Assembly: GCF_963675165.1 (NCBI RefSeq)
Contig: NC_087384.1
Span: 3,837,182 to 3,901,181 of the forward strand
Reading direction: 5' to 3'
DNA: 64,000 bases
Source of the DNA: Halichondria panicea
Taxonomy: Eukaryota; Porifera; Demospongiae; Suberitida; Halichondriidae
Part shown: positions 55,150-64,000 of the stretch, in pieces
Layout of the letters: the number at the start of each line of letters is the position of its first letter
Numbering within the stretch: position 1 is the first letter of the stretch
Notes under the pieces: model-generated
What the model saw: only the letters and a program-made list of their open reading frames with translations
What the model was told of the DNA's origin: nothing
The model's database searches: none
Made by a program: the position numbers and the translations under genes

Positions 55150-56910
55150 GTATGTCTGTAACGGATGTGGGTTGGGCTCCCGTCAGGGGTGCTTTAAGGC
55201 AGCAAACGATGCTCTTGCGTAGCCACCTCGTACTGCTACTACTACTATATAAACGGATACTAATTTTAGCGAATTTTAGCGAATTTGTAATTAACGCTAA
55301 ATTAAGTACGCGCTAATAATAAAACGCAATTAAAACAATCTAAATAAAAAATAAAAATAAAATTCTGTTGTACTTTTGAGAGTATGCTAAGCAAGCTAGC
55401 CCTTTCTTCATCTGTATCTGACTCCAAACTTTCCATTCAACCATTAAAACACATCTTTTGAGATATTATTGTGGTAATGAATTTGCTACAAATCCGCCAA
55501 AATTATAGTACCCTAAAAACAGATAAAAATCTGAAAACGCTAAAATCACTACCCGTCTATAATAGTAACATTAAGGTAGATCTAACACTATACACATCAC
55601 ACTAGACAGCCGGAAGTGATAAACAATGAACCTCTTTGTACTATACTCGTTACAATGGGACGAGCCTCAGAGCTCGCCCCAATAACCTGTGGCGGCCCAC
55701 GTGCCTCGGGTAAAGACTACTAGGTGAACGCTGAAAGCATTGTGTGGTGCGAGCCTTAGCGAAATTGTATCGTGAATAGTAATGTTGAAAAGGACAGTGT
55801 GATCATTAGCCTGCCTGCCTGCCTGCCAACCTCCGCTCTCTTGATCTGTCGTTTCATTAGCTCCTGGTTGTCAACGTTGTTTCGTTCGCCTTGCCAACCT
55901 CTGTTCTCTTTGATCCGCAGTTTCATTAGCTCCTGCTTGCTGTCGAACTTCCCTTAGCCTTGCCAGCAGATATTTTCTTTGACATGGAGCTCAATTTCTC
56001 GTAGGGAATGTTGAGCTGTTTCTCTTGTACAAAATAAATTTATCGTTACATAATATTCAATATTAATTAGTGATCGGACTAAATTTAACACGGACAGACA
56101 ACCGCATGTCTCTGTACTACTCGCCCCAATAACTCTTGGCCGTCCACATGCCTCAACAAGCAAACAAAGCCGCTGGCCGCGGTACAGCCTTGTGTTAATT
56201 ATGAAAGCACCACGGGTGCTGATGCCTTGTGTCAAAGTAACAAAACATAAAGCTACTAGCTACACACAGATGTCACTAAAATTTGATGAACATTTTGGTA
56301 ATCACAGGGAAACTCCAAGGAGTGGGAAATGATCAAAGCATCAGTACAGTATTAATTGCAGCTTTCTTTTCAGCTACCAATAGCTAGCGTTCCAGCGCAG
56401 AGCTAATTAACTACTAAGTAGAGGAGCAACACTCCATGGACAAGTTTTACTACGCACTCCTCTGAAAAGGCTGCAATGGCATCCCAAGTCAGCAAAACTA
56501 GGCATAACTTGAGTATATTATTTTGCTAATCCACAAATAAAAATCCAAGAAAACATGACCTATAGAAACTCTTACTGCACGTCTACACAGACATGGAGAC
56601 ACACACACTAACACACTACCATAATTATTATACCTTACTTGCGCAATGCGCACCGAGGCATAACAATGCATAATGCTCATCAGAACCACCACACTACAAA
56701 ACTGTACACCTACCATAGAAAGAAAAGCAGCACTGTGGTTTTCCACATCTCATTTAAAAACATGAGAGTTAGGTTTTTCAACAGAAATGACTTCACGCTT
56801 GTGCACAGTGATGCTGTAACCAATTGCACCCGCCTTTTTGTGCTGAAGTTAACAGCTACATTGTCCTTCTGCATATGCATGTATTATAATAATTATACTG
56901 TCATTTCAAT
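55150..56910. other. Long intronic stretch, no supported gene
   Basis: It contains two related copies of 'tcgccccaataactcttggc'-like sequence (about 55674-55712 and 56122-56156) and a GCGCATGCGC-family repeat on the opposite strand (about 56560-56670). No convincing exon. Confidence 0.4.
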
Positions 56911-56918
56911 TTACATAC

Positions 56919-57043
56919 AATTTCTGTAGTTTCAGAATCACTTTGATCATGGTCGTCCAATAAAGGGTGATCTTCTTCATTCTGCTGAAGAGTTTCACTG
57001 GTTTCACCTATCACAACATCACCTTCAGAGTACCTCACAAGCA
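56919..57043 (-). CDS. Candidate acidic-loop exon (SVOP-like gene?)
   Basis: After a 'gctataaccatag' acceptor, a 125 nt open stretch encodes LVRYSEGDVVIGETSETLQQ, then NEEDHPLLDDHDQSDSETTEI, ending at a GTATGT donor. An acidic segment could belong to the cytoplasmic loop between TM6 and TM7 of the flanking transporter gene. The phase does not join directly to the exon ending at 60119, so at least one more exon would be needed. It could be a chance frame. Confidence 0.3.
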
Positions 57044-57094
57044 CTATGGTTATAGCAGAAATGGGCACATCAAACAAGATTACAAATGGTACGG

Positions 57095-57689
57095 CCTAGC
57101 CTGATTCAAGGCCGATTAAAATACGGCCTGGTACGGGGTGATAGTTCGCATGCGCTTAAAATACCCAGAATAATTATGGGTAATCGTACCACGAACGTAA
57201 AACTTTAGTAAACTACACCGGAAATTAGTCTGTTTACTTACTTTATCTCTATGACTGAGTTCTGTGAAGCTGTGGCTATGACGACTATTGTGTTGGTCTA
57301 CAAGGCTTGAACACTAGTTTTAAGACAGAAGAGGCTCTCATCTACGTCTAGGATGGTCCTATAGCCGGGTTGTCTTCGCAAGTAGCAGTGTGAGGCACTA
57401 TACACTTCCCATATAGCCTGTACAGTTCCAAGGTAAGACATCCTGATCATACAACCGTCATAGAGGTAGATGATGAGAGCCTCTTCTGGCTTCAGACTAG
57501 TGTGAAAGCCTTCTGGAACAACGCATGCGCAATAGAAAGCTAAGCTGATGTACATAGATACAAAATAGATGAGAGAAAGAAAAAAGGGGATTCCCCAGAT
57601 TCTACATGGAGAATAAACTAACGCATGCACACTATCACCATGCAATACTTACCAGGCCGTATTTTAATCAGCCTGGAATCGAGGCTAGG
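57095..57689. mobile_element. MITE with CCTAGCCT..AGGCTAGG ends, 5 bp TSD
   Basis: The left end is CCTAGCCTGATTCAAGGCCG and the right end is its near-complement ending CGAGGCTAGG at 57689. It is flanked by tacgg (57090-57094 and 57690-57694). Inner arms share ccgattaaaatacggcctgg. Short frames inside show no transposase motifs. The 50365-50412 palindrome is made of the same terminus. Confidence 0.75.
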
Positions 57690-57779
57690 TACGGCCTAGC
57701 TGGGGGCCAAGGCAATGTTCCTAAAATACAACAAGATTTACCGTGACACTGGACTTTCTGCAAAGTCTGCCTGCTTCAC

Positions 57780-58046
57780 ATAAACGGGTAACCCCCCCCC
57801 CCCCCCAGGATTTGGCAATTCGACACAGGCATAAAATTACTAAAGCACCGCGAGTGCTGATGCTAGAATACACACGTGATAAATATCATAGATGCCAACT
57901 GTCCCGGAACTCCCGGGACAGTCTGGGATTTGGATCGAGGCACTGTCCTGTGTCCCGCCCGGAAATTGCTATTTACAAGGTTGTTGCTCCTGAGCTGGGA
58001 TAATAGAGTCCAAAGAAGCTCAAAAATGATATAAAAATTAATACTG
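57780..58046. other. C-run and 'gtcccggaact' palindrome region
   Basis: A 15-nt C run at about 57792-57806. 57893-57990 carries inverted ggaactcccgggac/gtcccggaactcc blocks. A related block in inverted orientation lies at 61826-61878. Confidence 0.45.
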
Positions 58047-58380
58047 AAGCTATCGCTTGAAAGCTTAAATCATGAACAGAATTAGTTTTTTGCACTATGC
58101 TGTCAGTCTATCGCTACGATCAACATTGTTGCAGTGTTGTGGGTGGAGCTCTTCAGCATGATCATATTGAGCATGCGCAGAAAGCAACTGCTAATATGGG
58201 GCTATATATACCTGAAGCTATCGCTTGTAAGCTTAAATCATGAACAGAATTCAGTTTTTTTGCACTATGCTGTCTGTCTATCGCTACGATCAACATTGTT
58301 TTGCAGTGTTGTGGGTGGAGCTCTTCAGCATGATCATAATGAGCATGCGCAAAAAGCAACTGCTAATATGGTATATACAC
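58047..58380 (+). repeat. ~165 bp tandem duplication
   Basis: 'gaagctatcgcttg' to 'ctgctaatatgg' occurs twice head-to-tail (about 58047-58200 and 58213-58372) with few differences, mainly length changes in T runs. The unit contains 'gagcatgcgcag'. Confidence 0.8.
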
Positions 58381-58734
58381 CCCTCAATTTGTTTGTCCAG
58401 GAAATGTTTGTTTGGAGCCTACATTTTTGCATTAATTTTGCTGCATGCAGGCAGAATCACAGGAAACTCGAAGAGTGAGAAATGATTGATTATGATTGTT
58501 GCTAAAAAGGATGCCAAATGTACAAAGTCGGCTGCTGCATCAGTACAGTAGAGATTTGCAGCTCTCTTCTACCTCTTGCAGCTACCAATAGCTAGTGCTG
58601 AGCTAACTTGAAGTACTAATGACAGTGTATAGTTACACTCTGTGGACAAGTAAACGCATAACTCGAGAACGAAGCAATACTTTGCAAACCCACTAATACT
58701 AGAAACTTGCAGTTCATTGATCCTTGAGTAGCTG

Positions 58735-58850
58735 TAGCAGTCTACACACACACACACTGTATACCTCGCTTGCGCATGCGCACTGAGGCATAAACACACA
58801 CCGTATACCTCGCTTGCGCATGCGCACTGAGGCATAATAAAAATTAATTG
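58735..58850. repeat. GCGCATGCGC palindromic repeat, core duplicated
   Basis: An (AC)n tract, then 'gtatacctcgcttgcgcatg' with 'cgcactgaggcata' present twice in tandem (about 58760-58793 and 58802-58836). Same family as 3540-3720, opposite orientation. Confidence 0.7.
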
Positions 58851-59164
58851 AGATGGCAGCTACTTTGTAAAAAGCCGTAAAGAAGTTTGCTGTCTTAACT
58901 ACCATATTTTCGCAGGTAGATTTGTTTGCATTATTCTGGTATAATTATTTGCGAAATGTCGATCTGAATACATTAAACAAGAGGGTGGCCAATAGTACTA
59001 ATTCTTGCGATTTTACTCTCATTCGCAGAAATAGCAGAAATGAATACACGATAGCCCACTATAAGTAATCTTATATCCACACAATAGCTGAATGTTACCA
59101 CAAATGATCTCTGGCCCAGCTTTTGTGCATGCATAAGCTTTGTCCCCTCTAAATCCAGCACGTA

Positions 59165-59998
59165 CAGTGCAACAACCAGAGTAGATTTTTTTTTTTTTAC
59201 AAATTTTTCAGTTTGTTGCATATCTTTTAAAGTTGTTAGGTGATAATTAATTATGATATAAAAAATTATTTGAGTGCAGGTACGTACTGAAAGTTCAACT
59301 ACCATTGGACCACTACCTGTAACATCTTATGACATCATCAATATAAAATGGCTGTCTGGAGATGTGCACTTCCAAAAATAAGTTAGGAATAAAAGTATCT
59401 TATTTCATTGAGTTAATCTGAAATTTGTTATGTATGAACTTGAGTATAATTATTGCTCATCTTTTGAGCTTCAACGGAAGTCTGGGAATACTGCATTTTG
59501 TTGTTTTTTGGTGGCAAATATGTTAGGAATACGATTTTATGCTAGTTAAGGTCTGATTTTTGAGGAGCATGTACTACAATATTCATTTGTACTAACTTAC
59601 AAGAGCTAGACAAGTCTCTTCTTTGCTAGAGCAGCCCTTCTTGTCAAAAATAGTGACGTTGGCAATGATATGTCACAGGGACGTGGCAATTGAGCCCGCT
59701 CTAGCAAAGAAGAGAAGCCGTTGAAGCTTAAAAGTTGAACAATGTACTCAAGTGCATACACAACAAATTTTAGATCTTAAATCAAAGAAATAAGCTACTT
59801 CTATTCCTAACGGATTTTCAGAGGTACACATCTTCAGACAGCCATTTTATATTGATGATGCAACAGGTAGTGGTCCAACGGAAGCGCCAATAGTTGAAGT
59901 TTCAGTACCTGCACTCAAATAGATCATATCACTTTTACTTTAGAAGATATGCCACAAAACGTAAAAAATGTGCACCCTACTCTCTTTGGGTTGCACTG
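59165..59998. mobile_element. Long foldback Tc1/mariner-type MITE
   Basis: Ends CAGTGCAACAACCAGAGTAG and the complement of CAGTGCAACCCAAAGAGAGT are flanked by TA (59163-59164 and 59999-60000). Outer arms match the 10799-11168 element (cagccattttatattgatga). The central ~430 bp (about 59385-59815) is absent from that relative and has its own imperfect inverted ends (cctaac / gttagga), so it may be a secondary insertion. Confidence 0.75.
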
Positions 59999-60118
59999 TA
60001 TAGGACAAACCTGGCTCACTGTTATGACAACCTTCTCTTCTTTCTTTCTCCTCAAAAGACACTAGCACTCCCTAAATTATGTTAGTAGACAAAAGAGTAT
60101 CATGGAACATAATAATAC

Positions 60119-60532
60119 CTGAAGTGGCTGTTTACAGTTGTAGCGAGCGATCAGTTTAATAACCTTCTCTGCCTTAGCATACTTTCCTTTCACAATATAA
60201 AATCGTGCTGATTCTGGAATGAACTACAGAGTACATAATTATACATGCATGTAGATACAGATAAATCGATAATATTAAGGCCACTTACCACGAACAGAGA
60301 AACAGCAATAAACAAGGGAATTGTGGACAGTCCCAAATACCAATGCCAGCCTAAACCTCCGGGAACCATTACAGCAACAGCAAGGCCAGCACCAAGGATA
60401 CTGCCAAGTGCCCACCACATCTACAATAATGACTTCATAGCATTACCCATCCAAGCAAACGACCTTACCTCTTGAAGTGTGATACAAACACCACGGAATC
60501 GCTTTGGCAGAAACTCAGCGTAGTAAGTTACC
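60119..60532 (-). CDS. SVOP-like MFS transporter, three central exons
   Basis: Exons 60469-60532 (VTYYAEFLPKRFRGVCITLQ), 60289-60420 (MWWALGSILGAGLAVAVMVP then GWHWYLGLSTIPLFIAVSLF) and 60119-60223 (FIPESARFYIVKGKYAKAEK) have GT..AG borders and join in phase. They encode the TM4-TM5 loop, TM5-TM6 and the PESARF signature following TM6, as in SVOP/SV2-type MFS proteins. They continue on the same strand to the 52002-52081 exon after an ~8 kb interval holding several MITEs. A further upstream exon near 60838-60905 is phase-compatible at its donor (HIANAFVGL..) but lacks a clear acceptor. The N-terminus must lie upstream or outside the window. Confidence 0.85.
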
Positions 60533-60909
60533 CTATATACACATATGAAATAAAAACATTGAAGAAATTATAATTAGTAGTTCTAACAGGCAAGAGTTCT
60601 GTAGTTAGATAGCTCGACATCTATAGCTAAGTTTAATTGTAGAATGTAACTGTACACACATATTGTGTTTTCCCAAGTGCACTTTACAAGTTACGAGTTG
60701 CACACTAAACAAATTAAGGCATTTAAGCACCATAATATTATGGTGCTTTGAACACTCGCAATTTGTAGTTAGAAACGTACTCATGCTTGCATGTACAATG
60801 CCATAAACCTCAACCATAATTATTATACCTAAGACCCACAAAAGCATTTGCAATGTGACCGGGAGAAACAACAAAAAGCGTAGAGACAACAAATCGGGCG
60901 AGAGCATAA

Positions 60910-62040
60910 TTATTCATTCCAATGTCATTCATACATGTATGTACGTTACATTTTTTGCTGATCATTTTTCCTGTAGCACATTGCTGATAGGGTGATGTTC
61001 ATTCCCTTGTTTGCATGTTTGAGCAAAAGATCAAAGAAACCACAGTGCAAATGTGAAGCCAGGTACATCAAAGCTAACAAGTTACCACCATGCAATATGC
61101 CATATAATTATTTGCACAGCCAGAAAGCTTAGACGAAAGTTGGAATGATCTCTTTTTATATTGTTCCTACAACTCACTATTATTTTTATGGTATCAAAAA
61201 AAGGAATGCAGAATGCATGAATCTCTGCTTCTCCCACGTAACAAATCAGTTATTGCATAATCACTCGTGCAATATGTGGTCGAGGGCCGTAGCGTGCTCA
61301 TGCAATAACTAATACATACAGTCAACATTTTGGGGGCAATTTGTCGGACATAATGATCATTGACCATAAGAGGTTTAGGCATATACATCCGTCCACCCAT
61401 GCGCACGTTGACATGCATATGGAACGGAAGTACAGTCTATACATCTACTCATTGCCAACTTCCCAGCCAAATTTCAGGAACAAAACATGGGGGCCGGCTG
61501 ATCGCCAAAGAAGGAAGCGAATTTTTGGAAATTAAGGACATGACTCTGATTCTCAGTACAAAGACAACAATTCCTTACAGGATGCCCCAGTAGCATCTCT
61601 GCTCAGCTCTCAATGTGGTTTCACTAGTTCACTGCACATTATTAATTGCGCAAGCAAGTGAGCCCCGCCCATTTATCGAGCTATAGCTAAGTTCTCTTGT
61701 GTAAACCTGTTACTGTTCTGTGCAGTAGTCCCAAGGCTTGATAAGCCTTATTGGCCCACAGAAACCTTGGATATCTGAGGTGAATAGCAGTTTCCTTTCG
61801 GGGCAAGGAACAGAGGTGCTACAATGTAAATCTGGGACAGTCCCGGAAAATTCGGGATAGTTGGCATGCACCTATGGGTCTATTTTTCACATATTTTTAT
61901 GGATCTTGTTCCAATGCTTTTTTGGTTAGGTCGTCGAATAGAGATGTTGATAATGGCAGCATGTGTTCATAACTTTGCAGATCCTTGTTTTCTTCCATCT
62001 CCATGCAGAGACTATTATCAACCATGGCTATACAGTAGCT
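60910..62040. other. Gene-free stretch
   Basis: No supported exon. At 61826-61878 'ggacagtcccggaaaattcg' followed by 'ggcatgcacctatg' is the inverted partner of the 57885-57935 block. The N-terminal exons of the SVOP-like gene may lie here unrecognised. Confidence 0.4.
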
Positions 62041-63420
62041 TCTCATCCTTGTTATTATATATTTATACTAGAGCACTAAAGTGCAAACCCTCGGCTGCAT
62101 GGTGACATGAAATAAAGAAGAGGAGTGATATAATTATAATGCAGTGCATGTAGCATGTATATGACTAGCACAGCAACTCAAGAGCAATAAAACTAAACTA
62201 ACAACGTACACGCATGAGACATGCACTGTGGAAGACTGCATGGGATCACAGTAGACTTAGAACTAGAACAGTATGGCTCCTGCCAGGCTGGAGTATAGGA
62301 TCCAGAGTCAGTCAACAAACCAACACAGTCACAATTCTACTTTGATTGTATTGAGGTACAGAACACTTCAGCTGCAAATATGTAGTCAAGGCTAGTCTCG
62401 AATTCCAGCCGGTTCTCATTGTAAGCGTGGGAGGGAGAGAACCATCCTGTTAACCATGTGGATACTCACGACAAACAAACGAACTAGAGCACTAAAGTGC
62501 AAACTCTCGGCTGGTGACATGATTACAAAGAAACCAGAAGAGTGATATAATACAGTGTATGTGTGATGTTATCATGTTATCATGTTATCATGTACGACTT
62601 AACTGCCAGGAACAATTAAAAACTAAACCAGACAGGAAGCATACCGAAACATTTGAGAACAGGGTTTAGTGGCACATAGATATATGCACTGTGGACTAGC
62701 CTGGAGTCTCGGTGAAGTATGGCTCCTGCATGGATCCCAGAGTCAGCTAACAGCATGTAACAGGGTAGATGGGCGTGCCAAAAGGGAGACGGGTTGCAGC
62801 CCTATCTAACATTTGTTCTGCTGCAAAAAAACATGCAGCATTAATCAGATTGCAGACTGCTTACGTTACAAAAGCAGTTTGCATTCCTGAATGCAAAATG
62901 CATTAGCACCAATCAGATTGTATAGACCTTACGTAATGCATTTGTTGGCTTCCCAGCTCCTCCCCTTCTCTGCAGCAAACTAGAGGCACAGCTAATATTA
63001 ATGATATTCATAGTTAGTACGTGATGCAGCAGAACGAACGCTAGATAGGGTTGCAACCTGTCTCTCTTTTGGAGGCGGGCCACGCCCATCTAGTAATAGG
63101 GCCGGCCAGGGACAACAAACCAGTCACAATTCTAGCTTTCTATTGTAGTTACCCTTTTCCATTGTTCTTGGTAAGGGATCAACTCAGCTGTAAATATACG
63201 TAGGGTATCTCGAATAAAGGCTGCGTGTAGTGCTAGGTAGTGCTAGCTGCCACATGCAAGTTCATTAGCTTTTGCTAGCTTTTATAGACAACGAAGCTTT
63301 AACATCGAAATCTGCCACTTAAAGCAAGATATTGTTGTGTGAAGGCAGGCATATATGCTGCAAACGCAGCGCTATCATGGCATCCAGGTGAGTAGATATA
63401 CTCGTTACAAAAACAAAAAA
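62041..63420 (-). repeat. ~750 bp repeat family, inverted copies
   Basis: Minus-strand copies of the array unit: 'ctagagcactaaagtgcaaa' with 'ccctcggctg' at about 62075 and 62485, the 'aagtagaa/gatcctgtacca' block near 62310-62360 and 63125-63180, and 'gcagcgctatcatggcatcc' with aggtgag near 63367-63395. They are divergent from arrays 1 and 2. Confidence 0.75.
62768..63090. mobile_element. MITE with GATGGGCGTG ends
   Basis: Inverted GATGGGCGTG..CACGCCCATC termini are flanked by TA (62766-62767 and 63091-63092). Inner arms share 'gttgca(g)ccctatct' and 'gttctgctgca'. 323 bp, inserted within the inverted ~750 bp repeat. No coding. Confidence 0.7.
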
Positions 63421-63484
63421 ACTAGTCTAGCCACGCCCTCCCCAACTTCAAAAGAGGCTGGAATTCGAGACTACAAACAAACCA

Positions 63485-63690
63485 AGGGACTACTAATTAT
63501 GCCTCGAGGCGTAGCCGCATGAGGGATACGGTAAAGCTGGCTGTGTGTGTGTGTCTGTAACTACTCAACGCGACGAAAACTAACAGCTTCTCTAGCCACG
63601 TTCTCTTGAATTTTGATTCGTGGATTAGCAAACTAAAGTTTCTTTCTCGAGTTTATGGCTAGTTTGACTCACATTGAAGGCTGTTGCAGC
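63485..63690 (-). repeat. Palindrome-microsatellite repeat copy
   Basis: 'atgcctcgaggcgtagccgc', 'gggatacggtaaagctgg', a (TG)n tract and the conserved tail 'gattcgtggattagcaaact' to 'tagtttgactcacattgaag' match the repeats near 3540 and 53640. Confidence 0.65.
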
Positions 63691-64000
63691 ATAGATATAA
63701 TTATAGAGTAGAAGGGGATTGGCAACGGAAGTGGTTCACGTGATGTTTTACAATGAAGTCTATGTAGAGCTCAGAAACAATCCGTTTTGCTTTCTATCCC
63801 AGGTAAGTTTCCCGAGAAACTTATTGAGTCTAATCATGGCTAATGCATGCGTCTCAAAGACCCCTCTATCACTTAAACGAGCATGTTGGCTTTAATTACC
63901 GGATTAGTCGCTTCCGGGATTTTGAGTATAAAAAAAGCTGCAGTCAGTTTTCAGATGTGATTCTTCCCTGCAGAGATATAATTTACATAAGAGAAAATAC
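63690..64000. other. Gene-free end of the window
   Basis: No supported feature. A GTAAGT-like donor near 63803 is not linked to a recognisable exon. Confidence 0.3.

Noticed and set aside
57298-57645. 115-codon minus-strand frame inside the 57095-57689 element
   Set aside because: No transposase motif (DDE, HTH, zinc finger) was visible, and the element is too short to be autonomous. Treated as chance.
58134-58478. Two overlapping frames sharing 'LWVELFSMII.SMRKKQLLIW'
   Set aside because: The similarity is explained by the ~165 bp tandem DNA duplication rather than by a repeated protein domain.

Overview
This window looks like an intron-rich, transposon-dense animal nuclear genome, most likely a sponge or another early-branching marine invertebrate. 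The reasons are one recognisable spliced host gene (an SVOP-like MFS transporter), decayed copies of a SAM-domain family that I recall as expanded in sponges, a Helentron with OTU and endonuclease domains, a Drosophila-copia-type LTR element, and many hairpin MITEs. The taxonomic call is an inference. No bacterial-style operons, rRNA, tRNA or CRISPR were seen.

Layout. 1-6.7 kb is mostly non-coding, with several hairpin elements. 6.7-11.6 kb holds broken host-like genes: SAM-family exons at both ends, with an acidic/Cys-rich gene fragment, a minus-strand nuclease-like fragment and adjoining MITEs between them. 11.9-16.3 kb is a young Ty1/copia element on the minus strand with both LTRs, PBS, PPT and a frame-broken gag-pol. 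17.2-18.8 kb is a 5'-truncated non-LTR retrotransposon ending in poly(A). 18.8-22.3 kb is an array of ~750 bp units. 22.3-34.1 kb is Helentron copy 1, interrupted by a two-gene TA-target DNA transposon and by a 1,957 bp TTAA-target element. 34.5-37.8 kb has a minus-strand RPA-like ssDNA-binding protein gene and a ~303 bp satellite made from that gene's own upstream region. 38.5-43 kb is a decayed, internally deleted Helentron copy 2 with its own MITE insertions. 43-49.4 kb is a second, longer array of the ~750 bp unit. 51-60.5 kb is the SVOP-like gene on the minus strand, with MITEs in its long intron. 62-63.7 kb is an inverted copy of the ~750 bp repeat with another MITE.

The main theme is mutational. 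The window is full of perfect short tandem duplications (about 5-30 bp). Several account exactly for the frame breaks in recent elements (copia pol, Helentron Rep, RPA-like gene), and one separates otherwise near-identical LTRs. Either this genome has a strong microduplication process or the assembly has a systematic artefact. Other points of interest are a two-gene Tc1/IS630-like transposon, two different TA transposons at what appears to be the same homologous site in the two Helentron copies, and amplification of the RPA-like gene's 5' region into a satellite.
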